Part shown: positions 8,552-16,626 of the stretch, in pieces
Position numbering within the stretch: the first letter of the stretch is position 1
How the letters are laid out: every line of letters begins with the position of its first letter
From: Saccharopolyspora oryzae
GTDB lineage: Bacteria > Actinomycetota > Actinomycetes > Mycobacteriales > Pseudonocardiaceae
Direction of reading: 5' to 3'
Assembly (NCBI RefSeq): GCF_027853915.1
Contig: NZ_JAQGLA010000012.1
Coordinates: 62,001 to 126,000, forward strand
Length of the DNA: 64,000 nucleotides
The notes under the pieces: model-generated
Told to the model about the DNA's origin: nothing
Database searches by the model: none
Seen by the model: the letters and a program-made list of their open reading frames with translations, nothing else
Position numbers and translations under genes: made by a program

Positions 8552-9652
8552 TCAGGGGCCGACGAGCTCCTCGACGGGACGGAAGTCGTAGGGCAGGCCG
8601 AAGGCCTCGGGGCCGAAGACCGCGAGGGCTTCCGGGGTGCGCATCAGGTCCGGGGTGGAGATGCCGATGACCGTGATCCGCTGGCCGTAGCGCAGGGTTT
8701 CGGTGGTGATCGGTTCCGCCTGCTCGGAGTCCAGCACGCACACCAGGTCCGGCACCACGCACCGGACCTCGCCGTCGACCAGCGCCACCAGGTTCTCGTT
8801 CTGGAACACCAGGTCCAGCGAGTGCTCCCCGTCGAAGGACACCGCCGCCGCGCGGCCGCGCGCGAACCCGGCCTCGGTGCGCCGCTCGACGTCCGAGACC
8901 TTGCCCCGGAACAGCACCCGCAGGTGCCCGTACAGGGTTCCCCGCAGCACCTCGGCGAGGTGCGCGACCGGGTCGGCGTTGCGTTCGCGGGCTTCGCGGA
9001 TCGCCTTGCCGACGGTGTGCGCCAGCGTGAGGGTGCGCGGGATCGCGGTCCGCTTCACGTCCGCGCCGCTCATCGAGTACTCGGCGATGTGCGCGACCCC
9101 GCCCAGCCGGATGGTGACGCCGCGCGCCAGCCACTCCATCCGCGCGTTGTCGGCGCCCGCGTCGATCACCGCGGTCTCGCCGCGCTCGCCGGCCACGGCC
9201 ATCGGCGAACCGGTCACGCCGTAGACCCCGAAGGTCTCCATCTGCAGTTCCGGGAACGCCCTGCCCATGCCGTCGGCGTCCACCACCGGCAGTCCGGTGC
9301 GCGCGGCCACGAGCAGCGGGATCATCGAGTTGATCCCGCCGCACTCGATCGGCATCGTCGCGGCCGCCTCGGCACCGAGGTAGGCCTCCAGCGCGCGCAG
9401 CGCGGCCACCGGTTCCTCGCCGCTCGGGATCTTCTCGTGCACCACGGTGGGCGCGCCCATCTGCGCCGTCGGGATCACCAGCACGTCATCGTCCACTTCG
9501 GACGGATCGAGCACGGTGATCGGCCCCGACTCGCGGATCGCCTGCTGGACGAGCAGCCGGCCCACGTGCGGATCGCCGCCGCCTCCGGTGCCCAGCACGG
9601 CCGCGCCGCGGGCCAGGTCGGCCAGGTGCTCCTCGGTCAGCTGCCAGCTCAC
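8552..9652 (-). CDS. DUF917 protein, S-methyl-thiohydantoin desulfurase-like (paralog 2)
   Basis: A 366-residue DUF917 protein with the full family set: AVLGTGGGGDPHVGRLL, TMPIECGGINSMIPLLVA, LPVVDADGMGRAFPELQM, GKVSDVERRTEAGFARG and RYGQRITVIGISTPDLMRTP. It starts at a GTG (9652) that overlaps the stop of paralog 3 by 4 bp. Compared with paralog 3 it has the same core motifs but clearly different sequence, so this is an old duplication rather than a recent tandem copy. The three-paralog arrangement may encode a heteromeric enzyme or enzymes for related substrates; that is inference. Confidence 0.88.
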   Translation of the reverse strand: MSWQLTEEHLADLARGAAVLGTGGGGDPHVGRLLVQQAIRESGPITVLDPSEVDDDVLVIPTAQMGAPTVVHEKIPSGEEPVAALRALEAYLGAEAAATMPIECGGINSMIPLLVAARTGLPVVDADGMGRAFPELQMETFGVYGVTGSPMAVAGERGETAVIDAGADNARMEWLARGVTIRLGGVAHIAEYSMSGADVKRTAIPRTLTLAHTVGKAIREARERNADPVAHLAEVLRGTLYGHLRVLFRGKVSDVERRTEAGFARGRAAAVSFDGEHSLDLVFQNENLVALVDGEVRCVVPDLVCVLDSEQAEPITTETLRYGQRITVIGISTPDLMRTPEALAVFGPEAFGLPYDFRPVEELVGP

Positions 9653-10725
9653 CGCCCCACTCCCACCGGGTCGATGTCGTAGCCGAAGTAGCGCGGTCCG
9701 GCCAGCTCCAGGCCTTCCGGGGTGTGCCAGCGCGGGTCGGCGGGCGCGGCGATGACCGCGACCCGCTGGCCGAAGCGCATCGCCTCGGTGGTGACGGCCT
9801 CGCCGGATTCCCGGTCCAGCGCGCAGATCAGGTCCGGCACCGAGGCCAGCACGGTGCCTTCGCGCTCGGCGACGAGGTGCTCGTTCTGGAACCGCAGCAC
9901 CAGCTCGGTCCCGCTGTCGCCGTCCATGCCGACCAGCCGGGCCTCGCCGCGGGCGAAGCCGGACACGGTGCGCCGCGAGACGTCGACGACCTTGCCGGTG
10001 AACAGCCGCCGCCCGCCCAGCCGGCCGACCACGGCGTCCACCGGATCGCGGTGCTCGGCCTGCGCCGTGCGCACCAGCCCGCCCAGCTCCGCGCACAACG
10101 TCAGGGTGCCCGGCACCAGGGATTCGCGGGCCTGTTCGCCGGTCATGGCGAAGCTGCTGATCATCGCCGAGCAGCCCATGTCGATGGTGGCGCTGCGGGC
10201 CAGCCGCTCCGCCCAGCGGTTGTCCACCGTGTCCAGGACGGCGCGGTTGCCCTTCTCGTCGGCGATGGACATCGGCGTGGCCCGGATGCCGTACAGCGTC
10301 GGCAGCACCATCTGGATCTCGGGGAACGCGCGGCCCATGCCGTCGCCGTCGATCAGCGGCAGGCCCAGCTGCGCGGCGGCGGCGACCGGGATCAGCGAGT
10401 TGACGCCGCCGGCCTCGGCGCACGCGATGTGGGTGAGCTCGCGGCCGAGGTACTCGGCGAGGGTGCGGGCGGCCAGGCCGATCTGCTCGATCGACGGCAG
10501 CTTCTCGACCATCACGGTCGGCGCGCCCATCATCGCCACCGGCAGCACCGCGGCATCCGCGGGCACGTCCGCCAGCGGCGTCAGCGACACCGCGCCGTGC
10601 TCGCGGAGGGAGGCGCTGGCCAGCAGCCGGCCGATGTGCGGGTCTCCGCCGCCGCCGGTGCCGAGGATGGCCGCGCCGCGGGCGATGTCGTCCAGGTCGG
10701 GCAGTGCGATCTCGTGCATGGTCAC
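9649..10725 (-). CDS. DUF917 protein, S-methyl-thiohydantoin desulfurase-like (paralog 3)
   Basis: A 358-residue DUF917 protein: AAILGTGGGGDPHIGRLL, IACAEAGGVNSLIPVAAA, LPLIDGDGMGRAFPEIQM, GKVVDVSRRTVSGFARGEA and RFGQRVAVIAAPADPRWHTP. The GTG start at 10725 overlaps the hydantoinase stop by 4 bp and its own stop overlaps paralog 2 the same way, so hydantoinase and two DUF917 proteins are made from one coupled transcript. DUF917 genes are often next to HyuA-type hydantoinases and NCS1 permeases, as here. Confidence 0.88.
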   Translation of the reverse strand: MTMHEIALPDLDDIARGAAILGTGGGGDPHIGRLLASASLREHGAVSLTPLADVPADAAVLPVAMMGAPTVMVEKLPSIEQIGLAARTLAEYLGRELTHIACAEAGGVNSLIPVAAAAQLGLPLIDGDGMGRAFPEIQMVLPTLYGIRATPMSIADEKGNRAVLDTVDNRWAERLARSATIDMGCSAMISSFAMTGEQARESLVPGTLTLCAELGGLVRTAQAEHRDPVDAVVGRLGGRRLFTGKVVDVSRRTVSGFARGEARLVGMDGDSGTELVLRFQNEHLVAEREGTVLASVPDLICALDRESGEAVTTEAMRFGQRVAVIAAPADPRWHTPEGLELAGPRYFGYDIDPVGVGR

Positions 10726-12266
10726 GCCTCCAGCTGCAGGTCGCCGACGGCCTTCACCCGGATCCGGGTCGCGTTGCCCGGCAGGTACGGGATGGGCACC
10801 TCGTCGAAGTCCACGATGTCCACTGTGGAGGGACTGGCGCCGGCGGCCACCGCCCGGTCGACCGCCTCCTGCTTGGCCTCGTCGACCACCGACTCGCGCT
10901 GGCCCGGATCGATCGCGTACACCCGGTCCACCTCACCGCCGATCTGCGCGATCGCGGCCCCGATGGCGTTGGCCACCGCGTAGTTCTCCGGCCGGTGCAC
11001 CTCGCCGGCGTCGCCCAGCTCGTCGGGCAGCAGCACCGAACCACCGCCGACGGCGACCACCGGCAGCGGCTCGGCGGAGGTCCGCATCCGCTCGACCGCG
11101 TCGGCGTTGTCCGCGGCGATGCGCTCCAGCGCGGCGCGCACCATGTCCTTGTCCAGGTGCGCGACCAGCGACGGATCGCCGATCTCGGCGCGCCCGGCGG
11201 CCACCGCGATGTCCGTGGCGGTCAACGTGTCCCCGCCGAACACCAGCGCCTTGGAGGTCAGCTGGTAGCCCACCGACTCGGGCCCGACGGTCACCGGCTC
11301 ACCGCGCACCAGGCTGCCGCCGCCGATGCCGATGGACAGCACGTCCGGCATCCGGAAGTTGGTGCGGATCCCGGCCACGCTGACCGCGGTCGTCGCCTCG
11401 CGCGGGAAGCCCTGGTTGAGCACGCCGACATCGCTGGTGGTGCCGCCGACGTCGATCACCGCGCAGGTGTCCAGGCCGGAGAGCACGGCGGCGCCGCGCA
11501 TCGAGTTGGTCGGGCCGGAGGCGAACGTCGCGACCGGGTAGCGGCGCGCGAAGTCGACGTCCATCAGGGTGCCGTCGTTCTGGCTCAGGTACAGCGGCGC
11601 GGTGATGCCCGCACCGGTCACCGACGCGGCCAGCCCGTCCACGATGTTGGCCGCCAGCTCCCGCAGCGCCGCGTTGATGACCGTGGCGTTCTCCCGCTCC
11701 AGCAGGCCGATCCGGCCGATCTCGTGGGACAGCGAGATCGCCACGTCCGGCAGCTCGGCGGCGATCAGCTCCGCGGCGCGCTGCTCGAAGTCGTGGTTGA
11801 CCGGGGAGAACACCGAGGTGATCGCGACGCTGCGCACCCCGTTGCGCCCCATGTCGTCGATGGCCTTGCGCAGTTCGGCCTCGTCCAGTTCGGCGATGTG
11901 CCGACCGTCGAACTCGTGCCCGCCGTGGCACAGGTAACTGCGCCCGGACACGGCGTCGACCAGCCGCTGCGGCCAGTCCACCATCGGCGGCAGCGACGCA
12001 CCGGCGGGCAGGCTGAGCCGCACCGCTGCGGTCGGAGCGAGCCGGCGGGCCTCGATGAGGGCGTTGATGAAGTGCGTGGTGCCGATCATCACCGCGCGCA
12101 CCGCGGACGGGTCGAACGCGTGCTGCCGCTGGAGACCGTCGATGGCGGAGACGATCCCCGAGGTGACATCGGTGGTGGTGCTCATCTTCACGGCGGCGAG
12201 CACCTTGGTGCCGTCGAGCAGGACGGCGTCGGTGTTGGTGCCCCCGACGTCAATGCCGATGCGCAA
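10722..12266 (-). CDS. Hydantoinase/oxoprolinase-family protein (HyuA-type)
   Basis: A 514-residue ASKHA-fold hydantoinase/oxoprolinase subunit, with the nucleotide-binding motif LRIGIDVGGTNTDAVLLDG at the N-terminus, VMIGTTHFINALIEA, a second phosphate motif CAVIDVGGTTSDVGV and SIGIGGGSLV. At about 510 residues it is the short form that lacks the long C-terminal part of 5-oxoprolinase A, and no HyuB partner is present. It probably opens or activates a cyclic imide/amide ring with ATP. The TTG at 12266 is preceded by AAGGAG at seven bases. It lies 50 bp downstream of the permease. Confidence 0.88.
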   Translation of the reverse strand: MRIGIDVGGTNTDAVLLDGTKVLAAVKMSTTTDVTSGIVSAIDGLQRQHAFDPSAVRAVMIGTTHFINALIEARRLAPTAAVRLSLPAGASLPPMVDWPQRLVDAVSGRSYLCHGGHEFDGRHIAELDEAELRKAIDDMGRNGVRSVAITSVFSPVNHDFEQRAAELIAAELPDVAISLSHEIGRIGLLERENATVINAALRELAANIVDGLAASVTGAGITAPLYLSQNDGTLMDVDFARRYPVATFASGPTNSMRGAAVLSGLDTCAVIDVGGTTSDVGVLNQGFPREATTAVSVAGIRTNFRMPDVLSIGIGGGSLVRGEPVTVGPESVGYQLTSKALVFGGDTLTATDIAVAAGRAEIGDPSLVAHLDKDMVRAALERIAADNADAVERMRTSAEPLPVVAVGGGSVLLPDELGDAGEVHRPENYAVANAIGAAIAQIGGEVDRVYAIDPGQRESVVDEAKQEAVDRAVAAGASPSTVDIVDFDEVPIPYLPGNATRIRVKAVGDLQLEA

Positions 12267-12316
12267 GTCCGAACTCCTTCGTCTGGATGAGGTGGTCGTG
12301 AGTGCGAAAGCCGGTT

Positions 12317-13645
12317 CTAGCCGGTCTTCGCGCTCACGGCGTCGGATGTCGAGATGGCGGTGCCGACACCGCGGACGAGACCGAGCTTCCCGGCGACGAC
12401 GTAGAGCGCGAAGGCGAGGACCAGCGAGTTGATGCTCGGCAGCCCGATCTCCACGAATCCGCCGAACAGCGCGGAGACCAGCCAGATCACCAGCGTCGCG
12501 GGCACCCAGTCCGGCGACGAGGCCGGGATCTCGCCCCGCGCCCGCGAGGCGTCGAGCTCGCCCCGCCAGCGGCGGACGACGAAGTACTCGGCGACCATGA
12601 TCCCGCCGATCGGCGGGAACGCCACCCCGAGCACGGTCAGGAAGTCGGTGAACTGGTCGAGGATGCCGACCGCCGCCAGCACGCTGCCGATCACGCCGAA
12701 CACCGCGGTCGCGACGCCGCGGTTGAGCTTCTTGCCGAAGACCGTGCCGACGAAGTTCACCAGGCCCAGCCCGGAGGAGTACAGGTTCCAGTCGTTGATC
12801 TTCAGCGTGCCCGCGACGATGACCAGGATCCCGACCCAGCCGACCGACGAGGTGACGATGGTGGTGATGTCGGCGGAGCGCGCGGCGTGCGCGAGCAGCA
12901 CCCCGGCCAGGCCGATCACGTACTCGCCGAGGGTGATGCCGACCAGCGTCTGCTTGACGACGTCGCCGACGGTGCGGTTGAAGCGGGTCATGTCGGGCGT
13001 GATCACCGAGCCGGTGATGAAACCGCCTGCGACCAGCGTGGTCCCCTCGAGCAGCGACAGCTGCGGGCCGGGCGGCGCGGAGGACATCAGCGCGCCGATG
13101 TCGTGCTGGGTGAGCTCCGCGCCGATCGACCAGCCGACCAGGAGCAGGAAGGCGGGCACCGACACGTAGGCGACCCAGGCCATCGAGCGGAAGCCGCGCA
13201 GCACGATGGCGGTGACCAGCAGGCCGAACACCAGCGCCCAGGCCCACTCCGGCAGGCCGCCGATCAGCGCGACCAGACCCTTGGCCGACACCGCGGACTG
13301 GATGCCGAACCAGCCGATCAGGCTGATCGCGATGGCCAGCCCGATCAGCGCGGATCCGGCGCGGCCGAACCCGGTCCAGCGCGCCAGCATCGAGGTGGAC
13401 AGGCCTTCGCGGGCGCCCATGATCCCGACGAAGATCGCCACGACCTCCAGGATCACGGCGCCCAGGGTCAGCGCGAGGAAGGCGTCCCAGAAGCTCATGC
13501 CGAAGCCGAGCGCGGCGCCGAGCAGGAACTGGGTCAGCGCGGAGATCTGGCCGAACCGCTGCACGGCAACGGACCACCAGGAGTAGCGCGCGTGGTCGGG
13601 AACCCTGGTCAGCGCGTAGTCGTCGACCCCGACGGATGAAGCCAT
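12317..13645 (-). CDS. NCS1-family cytosine/purine/hydantoin permease
   Basis: A 442-residue membrane protein with about 12 helices and NCS1 features such as LTRVPDHARYSWWSVAVQRF at the N-terminus, AGGFITGSVITPDMTRFNR in the middle and LTVLGVAFPPIGGIMVAEYF. NCS1 permeases import nucleobases, hydantoins and allantoin with H+ or Na+. The ATG at 13645 has GAGGAG nine bases upstream. It is the first gene of the leftward cluster, so it fits uptake of the ring compound processed by the hydantoinase and DUF917 enzymes. Confidence 0.9.
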   Translation of the reverse strand: MASSVGVDDYALTRVPDHARYSWWSVAVQRFGQISALTQFLLGAALGFGMSFWDAFLALTLGAVILEVVAIFVGIMGAREGLSTSMLARWTGFGRAGSALIGLAIAISLIGWFGIQSAVSAKGLVALIGGLPEWAWALVFGLLVTAIVLRGFRSMAWVAYVSVPAFLLLVGWSIGAELTQHDIGALMSSAPPGPQLSLLEGTTLVAGGFITGSVITPDMTRFNRTVGDVVKQTLVGITLGEYVIGLAGVLLAHAARSADITTIVTSSVGWVGILVIVAGTLKINDWNLYSSGLGLVNFVGTVFGKKLNRGVATAVFGVIGSVLAAVGILDQFTDFLTVLGVAFPPIGGIMVAEYFVVRRWRGELDASRARGEIPASSPDWVPATLVIWLVSALFGGFVEIGLPSINSLVLAFALYVVAGKLGLVRGVGTAISTSDAVSAKTG

Positions 13646-13764
13646 GGGAGCTCCTCGGGTGGACTCGGAGGGGCGGTTGGCGGACAACGTAAGCCCTGGT
13701 CAACCCGGCGTCACTAGCTCAAGTGCACAGTTGGGGTGCATATTGAGTGCAGGTTGCACATCGA

Positions 13765-13814
13765 GGGTCGTGAGTGCGTAACAGTGTTCGAACACTGTTA
13801 CGCACTCACGACCC
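13765..13814. terminator. 50-bp perfect palindrome (GTGAGTG family, copy 1)
   Basis: A perfect inverted repeat centred on TTCGAA at 13787-13792; the outer arms read GGGTCGTGAGTGCGTAACAG. It starts four bases after the stop of the leftward exporter gene and can form a 25-bp stem without a T tract. The inner 46 bp are identical to the palindrome at 19504-19549. A terminator role is likely from the position; the exact duplication suggests a repeated element. Confidence 0.75.
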
Positions 13815-13817
13815 CGG

Positions 13818-15269
13818 TCAGGCCGCCGCCGGAACCGACGGCGCGGGCACCGGCTCGGTCTTCCGGCTCGGGGCGAGGAGCGTGGCGACGGCGAGGGCGC
13901 CGAGGGCGGTCAGGGCCGCGATCGACCAGAGCAGGACCTGCCAGGACTCCGTGAGGAGAACGGCCTGCTCGGGGCCGGCGAGCTTCCCGGTCGCCACCCG
14001 CCCGGCCTGCTCCGCACCGATCTGCCCGGTCAGCAGGCTGATCAGGATCGAGCCGAACAGCGCCAGCACCAGCGTCTGCGATCCGCCGCGCACGGTGTTC
14101 AGCAGTCCGGCGGCCATCCCGGCGCGCGACTGGTCGACCTGGTTCATCGCCTGCGCGTCGATCAACCCGCTGGCCAGGCCGACCCCGATGCCGATCGTCA
14201 GCAGCGGGCCGAGCAGCTGCCACGCCCCGATCCCAGGGTGCAGCCCGGTCAGCCACGCGTTGCCCGCCGAGATCAGCAGCAGCCCGGTGACGATCAGCAG
14301 CCGCGGCGAGGTGCCCCGGTTCACCAGCCGCCCGCCCAGCAGCGGCAGGACCAGCATCGGTGCCGTCGACATCAGCATGATCAGGCCTGAATCCCGCGCC
14401 GACAGCCCGTTCGCGCCCTGCAGGTAGGTCGGTAGGAACGAGGTCATTCCGCCGAAGCCCAGCACCATCACGACCCCGGCCAGCACCCAGCCGACGAACG
14501 ACCGGTTCCGCAGCAGCGACAGGTCGAGCACCGGGTGCGCGCTGCGCCGCTCGACCACCGCGAACGCGGTCAGGAATCCGGCGCCCGCGGCCAGCAGGCC
14601 GAGCACGAGCGGGCTCGTCCAGCCGGCCCGGGAGCTCTGGGTGATGGCGAACATCGCCGAGGCGAGCCCGGCGATGAAGGTCGCCGCACCGAGCCAGTCC
14701 GCTCGCGGTCGCTGCTCGGCGCGCGATTCGGTGATCGCGAAAGTGCCTGCCAGCAGCAGGATTCCGGCTGCGGCGAAGGCGCCGAAGGTGGCCCGCCAGC
14801 CGAGCGTGCCGACCAGCCATCCGGCCAGCGTCGGACCGATCGCGAGTCCGATGCCCGCCGTGGTGCCCATCGCGGCGAACGCCTTGGTCCGCTCAGCACC
14901 GCTGAAGGTGGTCGCCAGGATCGCGCCACCGCCGGCCATCACCCCGGCCGCACCCGCACCCGTCGCGGTGCGCGCCACGTCCAGCACGAGGATGTTCGGC
15001 GTCAGCGCGGCGACCAGGCTGCCGGCCGCGAACGTCGCCGCGCCGAGCCGGTAGATCCGGCGCCGCCCGAGCAGGTCGCCGGTCGAGCCGGCGACGAGCA
15101 TGAACGACGACGCGGTGAGGAAGTACCCGGTCACCACCCACTGCAGCGCACCGCCGGAGGTGTTCAGCGCCGTCCCGATCTGCGGCAGCGCGACGGTGGT
15201 GCCGGACATCGACATCGGCAGCAGCAGGTATCCGAGCAGCACGAACAGCAGCGTCAGCTTGTTCTTCAC
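13818..15269 (-). CDS. MFS drug exporter (DHA2 family)
   Basis: A 483-residue 14-helix exporter. Motif A appears as GSTGDLLGRRRIYRLG after helix 2 and motif C-like residues follow in GIGLAIGPTLAGWLVG; both are typical of EmrB/QacA-type multidrug proton antiporters. The GTG at 15269 has GAGGAG nine bases upstream and lies 14 bp after the FMN reductase stop, so they form one operon. The divergent TetR-type regulator at 15945 is the probable repressor. Substrate unknown. Confidence 0.88.
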   Translation of the reverse strand: MKNKLTLLFVLLGYLLLPMSMSGTTVALPQIGTALNTSGGALQWVVTGYFLTASSFMLVAGSTGDLLGRRRIYRLGAATFAAGSLVAALTPNILVLDVARTATGAGAAGVMAGGGAILATTFSGAERTKAFAAMGTTAGIGLAIGPTLAGWLVGTLGWRATFGAFAAAGILLLAGTFAITESRAEQRPRADWLGAATFIAGLASAMFAITQSSRAGWTSPLVLGLLAAGAGFLTAFAVVERRSAHPVLDLSLLRNRSFVGWVLAGVVMVLGFGGMTSFLPTYLQGANGLSARDSGLIMLMSTAPMLVLPLLGGRLVNRGTSPRLLIVTGLLLISAGNAWLTGLHPGIGAWQLLGPLLTIGIGVGLASGLIDAQAMNQVDQSRAGMAAGLLNTVRGGSQTLVLALFGSILISLLTGQIGAEQAGRVATGKLAGPEQAVLLTESWQVLLWSIAALTALGALAVATLLAPSRKTEPVPAPSVPAAA

Positions 15270-15283
15270 GGTCGCTCCTCGGC

Positions 15284-15841
15284 TTATGCGGTGTAGGGCT
15301 CGGCGGTCCGCGCGCTGCGCAGCGCGCGTGCCCACCAGGAGAGCTGGGCCAACATGCCCTTCGCGGCGGCGTTGCTGCCCTCGTCGATCGGCGCGCCGCT
15401 CTCGTCGAAGCGGTCCCAGGCGTTGTGGAAGCTGACGGTGTCGCGGACGGTCGTCGCGTGCAGTTCGGCGAACACCAGCCGCAGCTGCTCGACGGCGCGC
15501 AGCCCGCCGCCCATTCCGCCGTAGGACACGAAACCGACCGGCTTGGCCTGCCATTCGGCGCGGTAGAGGTCGATCGCGTTCTTCAGCGCGGCGGGGAAGC
15601 TGTGGTTGTACTCCGGCGTGACGACGACGTAGGCGTCCGCCGCGGCCAGGCGGCCGGCCAGTTCGGTGACGTGCTGGTCGGCGGGTGTGCCAATGATGGT
15701 GGGCAGCGGGATCTCGGCCAGGTCGATGACGTCGACGTCGCCGAACTGCTGCGCCTGCTCGGCGAACCAGTTCGCCACGGTCGGCCCGAAGCGGCCTTCC
15801 CGGTTGCTCCCGATGATCACGGCCAGTCGCAGTGCGGACAT
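15284..15841 (-). CDS. NADPH-dependent FMN reductase (SsuE/ArsH-like flavodoxin fold)
   Basis: A 185-residue flavodoxin-like reductase. It has the FMN phosphate loop LAVIIGSNREGRFGPTVANW at the N-terminus, VVVTPEYNHSFPAALKNAID and PVGFVSYGGMGGGLRAVEQL, the hallmark strands of NADPH-dependent FMN/quinone reductases. The start at 15841 is set by GAGGAG about six bases upstream; an upstream ATG at 15898 falls in the operator region. It heads an operon with the exporter, which suggests reduction and efflux of quinone-like or nitroaromatic toxins. Confidence 0.88.
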   Translation of the reverse strand: MSALRLAVIIGSNREGRFGPTVANWFAEQAQQFGDVDVIDLAEIPLPTIIGTPADQHVTELAGRLAAADAYVVVTPEYNHSFPAALKNAIDLYRAEWQAKPVGFVSYGGMGGGLRAVEQLRLVFAELHATTVRDTVSFHNAWDRFDESGAPIDEGSNAAAKGMLAQLSWWARALRSARTAEPYTA

Positions 15842-15883
15842 CTTCGCTCCTCGGTGGATGCGGTGGAGGGGGGACGCGAGGTA

Positions 15884-15926
15884 AAGTACAACGAGCAATG
15901 TACTTAGTGCAATGATTGTTGTACTT
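15884..15926. promoter_or_regulatory. Probable TetR operator with nested inverted repeats
   Basis: AAGTACAAC at 15884-15892 is repeated in inverse as GTTGTACTT at 15918-15926, and an extra GTACTT half-site lies at 15900-15905. The element occupies the gap between the divergent FMN reductase and TetR-type genes, so it would let the regulator control both directions. It is the only low-GC patch in this neighbourhood. Confidence 0.65.
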
Positions 15927-15944
15927 ATTTTTCGGGAGGGTGCT

Positions 15945-16580
15945 TTGAGCAGGGAGAACGTCTCGCGGCGAGGGGCGGAGAAGCGGCGCGCCGTCCTCGA
16001 AGGGGCGCGGGAGGTGTTCGGCCGGGACGGCTACACCCGGGCCAGCATCGACGCGATCGCCAAGACGTCCGAGGTCTCGACGCGCACCATCTACAACCAC
16101 TTCGCGGACAAGGCGGAGCTGTTCCGCGAAGTGGTCATGGAGAGCGCGGCGGAGGTCCGCGAAGCCCAGCTGGTCGACCTCGACCGCCACCTCGGCAAGA
16201 TCGTCGACCTGGAGCAGGACCTGGTCGACCTCGGCCGCGCGTTCGTCCTGATCCCGGGCGAGTTCCGCGCGCACTTCGCGCTGGTGCGGCAGATCAACGC
16301 CGAGGTCGGGCACATCCCGGAGGACGTCCTCGAAGCCTGGCAGGAAGCGGGACCGCGCCGCGTGCACGAGGCGCTCGCGCGTCGGATGGCCGAACTCGGC
16401 GAGCGAGGACTGCTCGAGGTCGACGTCCCGCATCGCGTGGCCGGGCACTTCGTCGCGCTGGTGGGCATGGAGATCCAGAGCCGCACCTACTACGGCGCGC
16501 TGCCCCTCGCCGAGGCGGAGCTCGACGAGATCGTCACGGCCGGTGTGCGGGCGTTCCTCCGCGCCTACGGTCCGAAGTAG
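15945..16580 (+). CDS. TetR-family transcriptional regulator
   Basis: A 211-residue regulator with an N-terminal TetR helix-turn-helix: ILEGAREVFGRDGYTRASID-like segment (here VLEGAREVFGRDGYTRASID) followed by STRTIYNHFADKAELFREVV. The C-terminal domain resembles the TetR_C groups that bind small ligands. The TTG at 15945 is preferred because GGGAGG lies five to six bases upstream; the ATG at 15912 is inside the operator-like repeat. It is divergent from the reductase-exporter operon that it probably represses. Confidence 0.88.
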   Translation: MSRENVSRRGAEKRRAVLEGAREVFGRDGYTRASIDAIAKTSEVSTRTIYNHFADKAELFREVVMESAAEVREAQLVDLDRHLGKIVDLEQDLVDLGRAFVLIPGEFRAHFALVRQINAEVGHIPEDVLEAWQEAGPRRVHEALARRMAELGERGLLEVDVPHRVAGHFVALVGMEIQSRTYYGALPLAEAELDEIVTAGVRAFLRAYGPK

Positions 16581-16626
16581 ACACCGGGGTGGGAGGGAGC
16601 CGGTCGTCCGGCGCTAGCCTCACCGC

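Noticed and set aside
9722-13639. Long rightward frames opposite the hydantoinase, DUF917 and NCS1 genes
   Set aside because: Low-complexity translations rich in Arg, Gln, Asp and His; no ribosome sites. They mirror codon bias of the leftward genes.
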